Part shown: one piece after another, positions 37,524-47,038 of the stretch | Layout: each line of letters begins with the position of its first letter | How positions within the stretch are numbered: position 1 is the stretch's first letter | Assembly (NCBI GenBank): GCA_913054495.1 | Contig: CAJXIY010000007.1 | Location: 1 to 63,374, forward strand | Reading direction: 5' to 3' | DNA length: 63,374 nt | Source: an uncultured Gammaproteobacteria bacterium | GTDB lineage: Bacteria; Pseudomonadota; Gammaproteobacteria; Pseudomonadales; Pseudohongiellaceae | Position numbers and translations under genes: made by a program | The notes under the pieces: generated by a model | What the model was told of the DNA's origin: nothing | The model's database searches: none | What the model saw: the letters and a program-made list of their open reading frames with translations, nothing else

Positions 37524-38747
37524 TCAGATCTCGAGCAGTAGCCTGGTCGGATCTTCGAGTAATTCCTTTATGGTCACTAAAAACTGCACCGCCTCCTTGC
37601 CATCGATGATTCTATGATCATAGGAGAGTGCCAGGTACATCATTGGCAATATCTTTACTTCCCCGGCGACCGCCATCGGTCGATCCTGGATTTTGTGCAT
37701 GCCCAGGATAGCGGTCTGTGGTGGATTAAGAATGGGTGTCGACAACAATGACCCAAACACCCCGCCGTTGGAAATGGTAAAGGTACCGCCGGCTAAATCT
37801 TCGATAGCCAGTTTTCCCTCTTTGGCCTTGTCACCAAATTCACGAATTTCTTTTTCTATTTTCGCCAGCCCCATGTTGTCTGCATTTCGCAGCACCGGAA
37901 CCACGAGTCCTCGCGGTGAGGACACGGCGACGCCGATATCCTGATAGCCGTGATAGACGATGTCATGGCCATCGAGAGACGCATTAACCCCTGGAAAGCG
38001 CTTCAAGGCCTCGGTGCAACTGCGGACGAAAAAAGACATGAAGCCCAATCGCACTCCGTCGTGGGTGTGTTCGAACTCCTCTTTATAGCGAGCCCGAATA
38101 TCCATGATCGGCAGCATATTGACCTCATTAAAGGTCGTGAGCGTGGCGGTGGTTTGACTCGCCTGCAACAGGCGCGCGGCAACCCTCGCCCGCAGTCGGC
38201 TCATGGGTACCCGTTCCTCGCGACGGCCCTCGGGCGAACTCAATGCCGGCATCAACTGTGTCGCCGCCGCAACAGGAGCGGGGGCGTCCGGCTGAGGGTC
38301 GGTTGCCAAATAATTCAATACATCTTCCTTGGTTATACGCCCGTCTTTGCCGCTGCCCGAAATTGTGGCCGTGGCCAGTTGGTTTTCCGCCATCAGTTTC
38401 CTCGCGGCGGGGCTGATCATCACCCCGGCTTCGACGGCGCCGTCGCCATTCCTGGCGGGGTCTGCTGCGGCGACAGTTGCAGCCGTGGAAGAATCTTGTG
38501 CCACCCCCTGCGTCGAGGAAATACTGGCAATTAACTCATTGCTTACAATCGTTTCTCCGGATGGTTTTAGTATCTCCTGCAGAATTCCATCGGCCGGGGA
38601 TACCACCTCGATCACGACCTTGTCGGTTTCGATATCCACTAGAAGTTCATCACGAGCCACCGTATCGCCGACGTCTTTATACCAGGTTGCGATAGTCCCG
38701 TCGGGGACCGATTCAGGTAATGTGGGTGCATTTATTTCAATAGTCAT
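37524..38747 (-). CDS. sucB: 2-oxoglutarate dehydrogenase E2, dihydrolipoyl succinyltransferase
   Basis: The 407-residue core of the 2-oxoglutarate dehydrogenase complex. One lipoyl domain carries the modified lysine K43 in [14 protein letters not shown]. An Ala/Pro-rich linker and the peripheral subunit-binding domain ([26 protein letters not shown]) follow. The catalytic domain contains [17 protein letters not shown], with the active-site histidine. Confidence 0.96.
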   Translation of the reverse strand: MTIEINAPTLPESVPDGTIATWYKDVGDTVARDELLVDIETDKVVIEVVSPADGILQEILKPSGETIVSNELIASISSTQGVAQDSSTAATVAAADPARNGDGAVEAGVMISPAARKLMAENQLATATISGSGKDGRITKEDVLNYLATDPQPDAPAPVAAATQLMPALSSPEGRREERVPMSRLRARVAARLLQASQTTATLTTFNEVNMLPIMDIRARYKEEFEHTHDGVRLGFMSFFVRSCTEALKRFPGVNASLDGHDIVYHGYQDIGVAVSSPRGLVVPVLRNADNMGLAKIEKEIREFGDKAKEGKLAIEDLAGGTFTISNGGVFGSLLSTPILNPPQTAILGMHKIQDRPMAVAGEVKILPMMYLALSYDHRIIDGKEAVQFLVTIKELLEDPTRLLLEI

Positions 38748-38801
38748 GGTGGTTCCTGTTACTTGCTATTTTGCTGCGCTAAAACCGATTCGAGCTGCGC
38801 A

Positions 38802-41633
38802 TCAACTCAAGGCATCATCGACAAATTTCTTCTGTTGGCTGTTGTGCAGGGACGGATAACCCGCCGCCGCTGCCGCCGATGCCTCGCGTCCGACATGCTC
38901 CAGATAGATATCCGGATATTGCACAGAGATAGAACGACGCAGATGGTGCTGGCTGGAATACCATGCACCCTGGTTCATCGGTTCTTCCTGACACCAGACA
39001 ATCGCCTTGAGGTTCTGATAGCGATGCAAACACTGCGCGAAGTCATCTTGTGGAAAAGGGTATAGCTGTTCCAGGCGAATGATTACTATATCGTCTATCT
39101 TTCGCTGGCGACGCACCGCCCGCAGATCGTAATAGACCTTGCCGCTGCAGATCAGCAGCTTACGCACTTTGTCGGGCTCCAGGTCATCGGTTTCATCGAT
39201 GAGAACTTGAAAACTTCCGTCTGCCAATTCCTGCAAGGAGGACACGGCTTCCCGATGTCGAAGCAGGCTCTTGGGTGACATCACAATCAATGGTTTACGC
39301 AGCGGGCACAGCACTTGTTTGCGTAACATATGAAAGACCTGGGCTGAGGTCGTGGGCAGACAAACCTGAATATTGTGTTCCGCACAAAGCTGCAGGAAGC
39401 GCTCGAGTCGTGCGGAGGAATGTTCCGGGCCCTGGCCTTCATAACCATGGGGAAGCAGCAAAGTCAGACCACAGAGTCGTCCCCACTTATGCTCGCCACT
39501 GGTAATAAACTGATCGATGACTACCTGCGCAGAATTCGCGAAGTCCCCGAATTGCGCCTCCCATATAACCAGGGCGTTCGGCATCGTAGTCGAATAACCA
39601 TATTCGAAGGCGAGCACCGCAGCTTCTGACAACAATGAATCATAGATGGTGAAAATTCCCTGATCTTTTCCCAGTCCTTGCAGAGGAACATGTGGCTCCC
39701 CGCTGCGTTGATCAAAAACCACTGCGTGTCGGTGAGAGAAGGTGCCACGCCTCACATCCTGACCGGTGAATCTAACCTTGTTGCCGCTGGTTAAGATCGT
39801 TGCGTATGCCAGCAGTTCGGCGAAGCCCCAATCCACAGCAATTTCTTCGGCGGCCATGCCGGCACGATCGTCGAATAGCTTTTTAACCTGCCGTTGCAGT
39901 ACAAATTCTTTCGGTATTTCTACCAGTTTTCTTGCCAGTGCGCGCAGGCTGGTGATCGGCATCGAAGTGTTGAAATGGGCGCTCCAGTCATGACCAATAT
40001 AAGGACTCCAGTCTACAAACAACTCCACCGAAGGTTCTTTCACCAGGCTCTTGGCAACATGCTCGCCGGTGTCCAGCGCCGTTCGATAGGCCTCGTTGAT
40101 CTCATCCGACTCCGCGATAGATATCAGGTTTTCTGCCGCCAGGTGTTCCGCGTAGAGCACGCGCGTAGATTTATGCTTCCTGATTGCTGCGTACATCAGG
40201 GGTTGGGTCGCAGAAGGTTCGTCGGTTTCGTTATGACCTCTACGACGATAACAGACCAGGTCGATCACAACGTCCTTGTGAAATTGATAACGAAAATCCA
40301 TGGCAATCTGAGTCACGAACAGAACCGCTTCGGGGTCGTCGGCATTGACATGAAAAATTGGCGCTTGCACCATTTTAGCCACATCGGTACAGTATTCGGT
40401 GGAGCGAGCATCGTCCTGACGACTGGTTGTAAACCCGACCTGATTATTGACTATGATGTGAACGGTACCGCCGGTTGTATAGGCCCGGGTCTGCGACATC
40501 TGGAACGTCTCCATGACCACACCCTGTCCTGCAAATGCTGCATCCCCGTGAATGATAATAGGAAGTACCAGCTTCCTCTTCTTGTCTTTCCTCCTGGACT
40601 GCCGGGCCCTGACAGAGCCTTCCACAACCGGAGCAACTATCTCCAGATGGGAGGGATTAAACGCCAGCGCCATGTGCAGTTCACCGCCCGCGGTCATGAT
40701 GTTCGACGAAAATCCCTGGTGGTACTTTACGTCACCAGATTTGTCGTAGGTCGCCTTGCCTTCAAACTCATCGAATAAATCGGCGGGGTTTTTCCCCAGT
40801 ATATTCACCAATACATTGAGCCTGCCGCGATGCGTCATACCGAGGACTATTTCCTTGGCCCCGTAGTTCCCGGCCCGCTGAATCAACTCGTCCAGGGCGG
40901 GAATCAGACTCTCACATCCTTCCAGTCCGAACCGCTTGGTACCCGGATACTTTGCGTCCAGATGCTTTTCTATCCCTTCCGCCGCAGTTAATCTCTCCAG
41001 CAGGTGCCGTTTTATGTCGGGCTCGAATATCGGTTTGCCGTCATTACTTTCGATGCGTTGCTGTATCCATTGCTTCTCTTCCAGGTTCACGATATGCATG
41101 AATTCGTAGCCGATAGAGTTGCAATAAATGCGCTCGAGAGTGTCAACAATTTCTCGCAACTGCGCCTTGGCCTTGCTAATAAAAAGTGAACCGGTCTGGA
41201 ATATGGTTGAATAATCGATTGGGGACAGGTCATGAAATTCCAGTTCGAGATCCGGCACCCGCTCTCGGGGCATGATGGACAACGGATCGAGAGAGGCTTT
41301 TTGATGCCCGCGCACGCGGTAGGAACTGATCAGCTGCAGTACCTGTACCTGCTTGCCTTCATGCTCGGAATTGACGACCGCGTCGTTGCTGAGAACCTGC
41401 TGGTAGCGACTGACCTTGCCAAGCGCCCTGAAATCCCTGCGAATTTCGGCGTGAGAAACATCTCTTTGCTTATCGCCATTGGTGGCGGGCAGCGACTCGA
41501 AGAAGTCTCGCCACTGCTGCGGGATCGAATCCGGGTCACTGAGAAAATCTTCGTAGAGGTCTTCAACGTAGCTGGCGTTGGAGCCGGATAGATGACCGCT
41601 ACTCCACATTACTTCCATCACACTGTCATGCAT
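38802..41633 (-). CDS. sucA: 2-oxoglutarate dehydrogenase E1
   Basis: The 943-residue thiamine-diphosphate dehydrogenase that decarboxylates 2-oxoglutarate. It opens with SNASYVEDLYEDFLSDPDSIPQQWRDFF, typical of SucA. TPP-binding motifs include VLGMTHRGRLNVL, HGDAAFAGQGVVMETFQ and RRRGHNETDEPS, and the late part has LPHGYEGQGPEHSSARLERFLQL. Spacing to sucB is 54 bp and to sdhB 84 bp, so one long transcript from the sdh promoter is likely. Confidence 0.97.
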   Translation of the reverse strand: MHDSVMEVMWSSGHLSGSNASYVEDLYEDFLSDPDSIPQQWRDFFESLPATNGDKQRDVSHAEIRRDFRALGKVSRYQQVLSNDAVVNSEHEGKQVQVLQLISSYRVRGHQKASLDPLSIMPRERVPDLELEFHDLSPIDYSTIFQTGSLFISKAKAQLREIVDTLERIYCNSIGYEFMHIVNLEEKQWIQQRIESNDGKPIFEPDIKRHLLERLTAAEGIEKHLDAKYPGTKRFGLEGCESLIPALDELIQRAGNYGAKEIVLGMTHRGRLNVLVNILGKNPADLFDEFEGKATYDKSGDVKYHQGFSSNIMTAGGELHMALAFNPSHLEIVAPVVEGSVRARQSRRKDKKRKLVLPIIIHGDAAFAGQGVVMETFQMSQTRAYTTGGTVHIIVNNQVGFTTSRQDDARSTEYCTDVAKMVQAPIFHVNADDPEAVLFVTQIAMDFRYQFHKDVVIDLVCYRRRGHNETDEPSATQPLMYAAIRKHKSTRVLYAEHLAAENLISIAESDEINEAYRTALDTGEHVAKSLVKEPSVELFVDWSPYIGHDWSAHFNTSMPITSLRALARKLVEIPKEFVLQRQVKKLFDDRAGMAAEEIAVDWGFAELLAYATILTSGNKVRFTGQDVRRGTFSHRHAVVFDQRSGEPHVPLQGLGKDQGIFTIYDSLLSEAAVLAFEYGYSTTMPNALVIWEAQFGDFANSAQVVIDQFITSGEHKWGRLCGLTLLLPHGYEGQGPEHSSARLERFLQLCAEHNIQVCLPTTSAQVFHMLRKQVLCPLRKPLIVMSPKSLLRHREAVSSLQELADGSFQVLIDETDDLEPDKVRKLLICSGKVYYDLRAVRRQRKIDDIVIIRLEQLYPFPQDDFAQCLHRYQNLKAIVWCQEEPMNQGAWYSSQHHLRRSISVQYPDIYLEHVGREASAAAAAGYPSLHNSQQKKFVDDALS

Positions 41634-41717
41634 ATAAATTGCCTTTCCAAGCGCAGCTAGATAAGGGCCGGGATTCGCCTACTCTTCGTGTATCAAACTA
41701 ATGTCGCGCCAGGCCCG

Positions 41718-42425
41718 CTAAGTTCCCTGCTGTATCAGCATTTTTCGAATATGGCCGATGGCTTGGGTCGGGTTCAGACCCTTGGGACAAACCGCCACGC
41801 AATTCATGATGCCGCGACAACGGAACACGCTAAACGGATCATCGAGTTCGGCCAAGCGCTCCGCCGTAGCCGTATCTCTGCTGTCTACCAGGAATCGATA
41901 GGCCTGCAACAGTCCGGCCGGGCCGATGAATTTGTCCGGGTTCCACCAAAACGATGGGCAACTGGTGCTACAGCAGGCACACAGGATACATTCATAGAGC
42001 CCATCCAGTTGTGCCCGCTCCTCCGGTGACTGTAAACGCTCGATCGCTGGCGGCGGATCGTCATTGATCAAATAGGGTTTAACTTTTTCGTATTGCTTAT
42101 AGAAGACAGACATGTCCACGACCAGATCGCGAATCACCGGCAGACCGGGCAAGGGCCGCAGCACCAGCTTCTGTCCCGGTTTACAGGCATCCGACAGCGG
42201 CGTGATGCAGGCGAGCCCGTTGCGACCGTTAATATTCATGCCGTCGGAACCGCAAACTCCTTCACGGCAGGAACGACGGTAGGCGATGCTGGAATCCTTG
42301 CGCTTCGCCAACTCCAGCACATCCAGGATCATCAGGTCTTCGCCGGCCGGGAGTTCCACTTCGATATCCCGCATAACCGGCTTGTCATCGGTCTCGGGGT
42401 TGTAGCGATAGATGCTGATTAACAC
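41718..42425 (-). CDS. sdhB: succinate dehydrogenase iron-sulfur subunit
   Basis: The 235-residue electron-transfer subunit of complex II. The [2Fe-2S] cysteines are in SCREGVCGSDGMNINGRNGLAC. The [4Fe-4S] and [3Fe-4S] ligands are in CILCACCSTSCPSFWW and CRGIMNCVAVCPKGLNPTQAIG. Size and order match bacterial SdhB. Confidence 0.97.
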   Translation of the reverse strand: MLISIYRYNPETDDKPVMRDIEVELPAGEDLMILDVLELAKRKDSSIAYRRSCREGVCGSDGMNINGRNGLACITPLSDACKPGQKLVLRPLPGLPVIRDLVVDMSVFYKQYEKVKPYLINDDPPPAIERLQSPEERAQLDGLYECILCACCSTSCPSFWWNPDKFIGPAGLLQAYRFLVDSRDTATAERLAELDDPFSVFRCRGIMNCVAVCPKGLNPTQAIGHIRKMLIQQGT

Positions 42426-42460
42426 AGTTCACCTTTTTGCTTTAGCAAGCTCATAAAATG

Positions 42461-44233
42461 TTAATAAGTACGAATCTGTGGTTCAAATGTTTCCACCGTT
42501 TTCGGAGAAAAATTGACCGCCCGCTTGCCGACGCGCTTATCCCCCGGGAAGTAGACGGAGTGACACAACCAATTTTCGTCATCGCGATCGCGGCAGTCAT
42601 CGCGCGCGTGGGCGCCACGACTCTCAGTTCTGGCTTCGGCCGCGATCGCTGTCGCTTCAGCCACCTCAAGCAGGTTTTCCAATTCCAGGGCCTCAATACG
42701 AGCGGTGTTAAAGATCTGGCTCTTGTCCTCTAAATGGACCTCGGCGATACGACCCCTCAAGACCTTGAGTTTCTCGATGCCCTCTTGCATGAATTCACCG
42801 CTGCGAAAGACACCGAAGTGATTCTGCATCACATTTTGCAACTCGTTGCGCAACGCCGGTACGCTCTCACCGCTGCTGGATTCATTCAGGCGTGTCAGCC
42901 GCGCCATCGCCTGCTCGATGTCGGAATCGGCCGCCCGGCGGCGCTCCACGCCCTGGCGCAGTTCCTGCTGGATATACTTGCCGGCGGCGCGCCCAAACAC
43001 CACCAGGTCCAACAAGCTGTTGCCACCGAGTCGATTGGCGCCGTGAACCGATACACAGGCCGCCTCTCCCACGGCGAACAAGCCGGTAATGATTTCATCT
43101 TCACCGTCGCGATTCTGGCTAATGGCCTGGCCGTTAATATTGGTGGGAATGCCGCCCATCATGTAGTGACAGGTAGGCACTACCGGAATGGGATCCGTTA
43201 CCGGATCGACACGGGCGAAGGTGCGGGATAATTCAAGAATCCCCGGTAGCTTCGAATTCAAAACCTTTTCTCCCAGATGATCCAGTTTCAACAACACATG
43301 ATCGCCATGCTCACCACAGCCCCGGCCTTCCATGATCTCCAACACCATGGACCGTGCTACCACGTCCCTGCCGGCGAGGTCTTTTGCATTGGGTGCGTAA
43401 CGCTCCATGAAGCGCTCGCCGTCCTTATTGATCAAGTAGCCGCCCTCGCCACGGGAGCCTTCTGTGATCAGGGTGCCGGCCCCGTAAATCCCGGTGGGAT
43501 GGAACTGCCACATCTCTATATCCTGCACCGGATAGCCCGCCCGTAGGGCCATGCCAATGCCGTCACCGGTATTGATCAGGGCATTGGTGGTGGACGCGTA
43601 GATTCTACCGGCGCCACCGGTTGCGATTACCGTGGCCCTGGAATTAACGAATACGATCTCACCGGTCTCGATGCAGATTGCAATGGCCCCCACCACGGCA
43701 CCATCTTGATTCTTCACCAGATCGGTGGCATACCATTCGTTGAGGAAGACGGTATTATTTTTCAGGTTGACCTGGTAAAGCGTATGCAACAAGGCGTGGC
43801 CAGTCCTGTCGGCGGCGGCACAAGTGCGGACGGCCTGACCGCCTTTACCATAATCCTTGGTTTGACCGCCGAATGGTCGCTGATAAATTCGTCCACTTTC
43901 GGTGCGAGAAAATGGCAGCCCCATATGCTCTAGTTCGAATACGGTCTGGGGACCTTCGCTGCACATGTATTCGATAGCATCCTGATCGCCGATGTAGTCG
44001 GAGCCTTTCACGGTATCGTACATGTGCCAGCGCCAGTCATCGTTCGGATCGTCGCTGCCAATTGCACAGGTTATGCCACCCTGGGCGGAAACCGTGTGTG
44101 AACGGGTCGGAAAAACCTTGGAAATCACCGCGGTTTTATAACCCGATTGCGCCAGTTCCAGGGCCGAGCGCAGGCCGGCGCCACCGCCTCCCACTATCAC
44201 CGCATCAAAATCTAAGCTACGCATCCCCTTCAT
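42461..44233 (-). CDS. sdhA: succinate dehydrogenase flavoprotein subunit
   Basis: Oxidises succinate to fumarate using covalently bound FAD; 590 residues. The FAD motif is [20 protein letters not shown], the FAD-linking histidine is in [17 protein letters not shown], and [21 protein letters not shown] and the [11 protein letters not shown] segment bind substrate. The start overlaps the sdhD stop region (TAGATG). A second ATG three codons on (MRSLDFD) is an equally good start. Confidence 0.97.
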   Translation of the reverse strand: MKGMRSLDFDAVIVGGGGAGLRSALELAQSGYKTAVISKVFPTRSHTVSAQGGITCAIGSDDPNDDWRWHMYDTVKGSDYIGDQDAIEYMCSEGPQTVFELEHMGLPFSRTESGRIYQRPFGGQTKDYGKGGQAVRTCAAADRTGHALLHTLYQVNLKNNTVFLNEWYATDLVKNQDGAVVGAIAICIETGEIVFVNSRATVIATGGAGRIYASTTNALINTGDGIGMALRAGYPVQDIEMWQFHPTGIYGAGTLITEGSRGEGGYLINKDGERFMERYAPNAKDLAGRDVVARSMVLEIMEGRGCGEHGDHVLLKLDHLGEKVLNSKLPGILELSRTFARVDPVTDPIPVVPTCHYMMGGIPTNINGQAISQNRDGEDEIITGLFAVGEAACVSVHGANRLGGNSLLDLVVFGRAAGKYIQQELRQGVERRRAADSDIEQAMARLTRLNESSSGESVPALRNELQNVMQNHFGVFRSGEFMQEGIEKLKVLRGRIAEVHLEDKSQIFNTARIEALELENLLEVAEATAIAAEARTESRGAHARDDCRDRDDENWLCHSVYFPGDKRVGKRAVNFSPKTVETFEPQIRTY

Positions 44234-44602
44234 CTAGGCACCCCAAAATATCTGTATGCCCCAGAGCAGATACACCACTGTCAATAATGCGCAGCTCGCC
44301 TGGAATAGTAATCGAATGAACGTGGCGCGAGCGCCGACTTGGAGTTCGGTGAGATAATCGGTTGAAACTGTCCACATGCCGATCCAGGCATGGGCGCAGA
44401 GAGCCAGTAGGGTGATTAAACTGAATATGCGCATGAGATTGGAATCGAACAATGCCTTCCAATGTGCGTAATCCATGTCGGGAGTCAGCAGCATGCTACC
44501 GAGAATACAGAGCATGTAAGCGCCGAGGATCACCGCGCTAAAGCGTTGGACCAACCAGTCGAACAGCCCCGAGCGCCCCAGATTTGTTACACTGGTTACC
44601 AT
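44234..44602 (-). CDS. sdhD: succinate dehydrogenase membrane anchor SdhD
   Basis: A 122-residue, three-helix membrane anchor. GLFDWLVQRFSAVILGAYML, with the quinone-site serine/arginine region, and LCAHAWIGMWTVSTDYL, with the heme-region histidine, are typical. The start overlaps the sdhC stop by seven bases, consistent with coupled translation. Confidence 0.92.
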   Translation of the reverse strand: MVTSVTNLGRSGLFDWLVQRFSAVILGAYMLCILGSMLLTPDMDYAHWKALFDSNLMRIFSLITLLALCAHAWIGMWTVSTDYLTELQVGARATFIRLLFQASCALLTVVYLLWGIQIFWGA

Positions 44603-44970
44603 AGCCAGAACCCCGCCGCAATCATGGCGATGAATGCGAACACCAGGGTCAGCTTCGCCGCCAGCACGCCTCCGGCCAGACTCTCACCTATACCCATGTC
44701 CATGAGCAGGTGTTTAATTCCGGCAATCAGGTGGAACAGCAACGCCGCCAGTACCGACCAGCTGAGAAATTTTATCAGTATGTTGTCGAGTAGCGCTGCC
44801 ACCTCGGCGAAGCCGGCGGCAGATTCGAGAGACAACTGCAACAGATATAGCAGCAGAGCAACCCCGGCAAATATCACTACCCCGGATATACGATGGAGAA
44901 TGGATGTGAGTGCCGGCAGTGGCCACTTGAATGTGGTTAAATCGATGTTTACAGGTCTGTTATCTTTCAC
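44596..44970 (-). CDS. sdhC: succinate dehydrogenase cytochrome b556 subunit SdhC
   Basis: A 124-residue, three-helix subunit that opens the sdhCDAB operon. RPVNIDLTTFKWPLPALTSILHRISGVVIF is the standard SdhC N terminus, with SxxxR residues near ubiquinone. LFHLIAGIKHLLMDMGIG holds the heme-ligand histidine region. A promoter lies about 110 bp upstream. Confidence 0.94.
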   Translation of the reverse strand: MKDNRPVNIDLTTFKWPLPALTSILHRISGVVIFAGVALLLYLLQLSLESAAGFAEVAALLDNILIKFLSWSVLAALLFHLIAGIKHLLMDMGIGESLAGGVLAAKLTLVFAFIAMIAAGFWLW

Positions 44971-45085
44971 TCTTTGCCTATTGCGTTAACCATTCGATAT
45001 CCTCCAGAAGCCCACCAGGGGTCGGGCTGGGAATGCGCAAACTGATTGAAATAATTACAATATTTGGGGATTTGTAAGCGCGCAA

Positions 45086-45114
45086 ATTATATTCTTATCG
45101 CTACGCGAATACAA
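45086..45114 (-). promoter_or_regulatory. predicted sdhCDAB promoter
   Basis: On the minus strand TTGTAT (45109-45114) and a perfect TATAAT (45086-45091) are 17 bases apart. The start point would be near 45079, giving a leader of about 110 bases before sdhC. Confidence 0.7.
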
Positions 45115-45138
45115 TAAAACTTGTGGCTAGCACCACTA

Positions 45139-45160
45139 TTATGACAATGTTTTGTCATAA
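45139..45160. promoter_or_regulatory. perfect palindrome between sdh and gltA, candidate operator
   Basis: Arms TTATGACAA and TTGTCATAA flank four bases (22 bp in all). The centre lies about 70 bp upstream of the predicted sdh start point, a usual place for an activator. It does not fit the FNR (TTGAT-N4-ATCAA) or CRP consensus, so the protein is unidentified. Confidence 0.6.
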
Positions 45161-45300
45161 GCCGGGGCCGCAGACCTTCATTAAAAAATCCCTTCTCGCG
45201 GGCGCAGCGAGCTGCACGTAATCCAGTGAGCCCTTGCTATTTCTGACGGGATTTTGGCGGTCGACGGCGACACTGAAGTCATCTCATCCGCGGACAAAAT

Positions 45301-45330
45301 TTGACAAGAGCATCGCTCTCTTCCTAGTAT
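45301..45330 (+). promoter_or_regulatory. predicted gltA promoter
   Basis: A perfect TTGACA at 45301-45306 is followed after 18 bases by TAGTAT at 45325-45330. The leader to the gltA ATG would be about 105 bases. Confidence 0.55.
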
Positions 45331-45442
45331 TGCCGTCTCTGCTGGTATGTCTCGCGAGCGAAATAGCACTAACCTTGCAGCCGCTAGCCATTGTTTTTCA
45401 TGTAATATCACTAAGCTGCAAGAAACTCACAGGAGATCAGGC

Positions 45443-46720
45443 ATGAGCGAAAAGAAGGCCCAGCTACGCATTGACGGGATTGACGATCCAATTGATTTAC
45501 CCGTTTATGAAGGCACTACTGGTCCTGATGTAGTCGACGTTAGCAGCCTCGTCGGTCATGGGGTTTTTACCTACGACCCCGGCTTCATGTCCACCGCAGC
45601 CTGCGACTCCGATATCACCTTTATTGATGGCGGCAAGGGCATCTTGCTATACCGCGGCTATCCGATCGAACAACTGGCAGTAAAATCCAATTTTCTGGAA
45701 GTCTGTTACCTGCTGTTGCATGGTGAATTGCCCAGCGCCACCGAGACCAAATCGTTCGAAAATAGCATCAGGTACCACACCATGGTGGATGAACACATCC
45801 ACCAGTTCTTTCGTGGTTTCCCCCGCAACGCCCATCCGATGGCGATGCTCTGCGCCGTCGTCGGCGGGCTCTCTGCCTTCTATCACGACACCCTGGATAT
45901 CGACGATTCAGAGCAGCGAATTTCCGCGGCGCACCGGATCATCGCTAAACTCCCAACCCTGGCGGCGATGTGTTACAAGCACGGTGTCGGCCAACCGTTC
46001 ATGTATCCACAGAACGACATGGGTTTTGCTGAAAACTTCCTGCACATGATGTTCGGCACGCCCTGCGAGCCACCCAAGGTCAGCCCTATCGCGGCAAAGG
46101 CCATGGATACTATTTTTCTTTTGCATGCGGATCATGAGCAGAATGCTTCTACCTCCACCGTGCGCCTGGCCGGATCGACTGGCTCCAATCCATACGCCTG
46201 TATTGCTTCCGGTATCGCGGCCTTATGGGGCCCCGCCCACGGCGGTGCCAACGAATCCGTATTGAAGATGCTGGGCGAAATTGGTGATGAATCGAGGATC
46301 GATGAGTTCATACTGCGGGCCAAAGACAAAGATGACCCTTTTCGGCTGATGGGATTCGGACATCGAGTTTACAAAAACTTCGATCCCCGGGCCAAGGTCA
46401 TGCGAGAGATTTGCGATGAAGTGTTGGATGAACTGGGCGCCGAAGATGACCCACTGTTTCGCATGGCAAGAAAACTGGAGAAGATTGCGCTGGAGGATGA
46501 GTATTTCATCGAGAAAAAACTGTACCCGAATGTGGATTTCTACTCGGGTATTGTTCTCAAGGCCATTGGCATACCCACCAGCATGTTCACCGTGATATTC
46601 GCCACCGGCCGAGTTCCAGGCTGGATTTCCCATTGGAACGAGATGCTGAGCCACCCTTATCGCATCGGCCGCCCCCGGCAGTTATACAAGGGTCACACCC
46701 AAAGAGACTACCCGGCATAG
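45443..46720 (+). CDS. gltA: citrate synthase
   Basis: Condenses acetyl-CoA with oxaloacetate; 425 residues, the size of the hexameric, NADH-sensitive Gram-negative type. The ATG at 45443 ([10 protein letters not shown]) follows AGGAGATCAG. The in-frame stretch before it lacks family similarity. [54 protein letters not shown] and [17 protein letters not shown] include the catalytic histidines; the catalytic aspartate is in the late [12 protein letters not shown]. Confidence 0.97.
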   Translation: MSEKKAQLRIDGIDDPIDLPVYEGTTGPDVVDVSSLVGHGVFTYDPGFMSTAACDSDITFIDGGKGILLYRGYPIEQLAVKSNFLEVCYLLLHGELPSATETKSFENSIRYHTMVDEHIHQFFRGFPRNAHPMAMLCAVVGGLSAFYHDTLDIDDSEQRISAAHRIIAKLPTLAAMCYKHGVGQPFMYPQNDMGFAENFLHMMFGTPCEPPKVSPIAAKAMDTIFLLHADHEQNASTSTVRLAGSTGSNPYACIASGIAALWGPAHGGANESVLKMLGEIGDESRIDEFILRAKDKDDPFRLMGFGHRVYKNFDPRAKVMREICDEVLDELGAEDDPLFRMARKLEKIALEDEYFIEKKLYPNVDFYSGIVLKAIGIPTSMFTVIFATGRVPGWISHWNEMLSHPYRIGRPRQLYKGHTQRDYPA

Positions 46721-46816
46721 GTCCAGCCCCCACGAACTGGCAGCGGCAAACTAACTGGATCCGAGCCAAGCCGGCGACACCGAACCGGTGCCTGTAACCC
46801 TGTCACTAGAAATAAT

Positions 46817-46892
46817 TGGTGGAGCCTAACGGGATCGAACCGTTGACCTCAACGCTGCCAGCGTTGCGCTCTCCCAGCTGAGCTAAGGCCCC
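46817..46892 (-). tRNA. tRNA-Ala (GGC)
   Basis: A complete 76-nt tRNA on the minus strand. The 5' acceptor GGGGCCT pairs with AGGCTCC (one G-U), and A73 and CCA are encoded. The D arm is GCTCAGCTGGGAGAGC. The anticodon stem CAACG/CGTTG encloses the loop CTGGCAG, with anticodon GGC for alanine codon GCC. The T loop is TTCGATC. It lies downstream of gltX with its own strong promoter. Confidence 0.97.
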
Positions 46893-46950
46893 ATATTGGA
46901 TGACGCGAGACAAAGCCTTCGCAGCTAGTGTCCGGTTGAAAAGAAGGCGC

Positions 46951-46979
46951 ATTCTAAGCACAGCCGCCGAATCTGTCAA
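46951..46979 (-). promoter_or_regulatory. predicted tRNA-Ala promoter
   Basis: On the minus strand a perfect TTGACA (46974-46979) and TAGAAT (46951-46956) are 17 bases apart, followed by a GC-rich discriminator (GCGCC). This combination is typical of stable-RNA promoters under stringent control. The start point would be about 50 bp before the tRNA. Confidence 0.75.
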
Positions 46980-46998
46980 TCTCGCGTAATGGGACTGG

Positions 46999-47038
46999 GG
47001 CACCTCTGAATAATACAGTGATGCTCAGGCTTTCAGGC
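46999..47038 (+). repeat. partial copy of the CACCTCTGAATAAT repeat end
   Basis: Forty bases are identical at 39 positions to the left end of the element at 49643-49904. The copy overlaps the gltX 3' end: on the minus strand it encodes the final residues LKA and the TGA stop. No partner end is seen here, and the outer flank is not CTAG. Confidence 0.85.

Larger units (their letters stand above)
44971..45442. other. divergent control region between sdhC and gltA
   Basis: This 472-bp gap separates the two main TCA transcription units. It holds a strong sdh promoter at 45086-45114 on the minus strand, a perfect palindrome at 45139-45160 and a gltA promoter at 45301-45330 on the plus strand. Upstream in-frame codons before gltA exist but have no conserved protein sequence. 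Confidence 0.6.

Noticed and set aside
39894..40778. 294-residue ORF antisense to sucA
   Set aside because: It lies wholly within sucA in the opposite direction and has low-complexity, unpatterned sequence.
45347..45442. N-terminal extension of gltA
   Set aside because: The in-frame codons before 45443 have no citrate synthase similarity, while AGGAGATCAG directly precedes the ATG at 45443.
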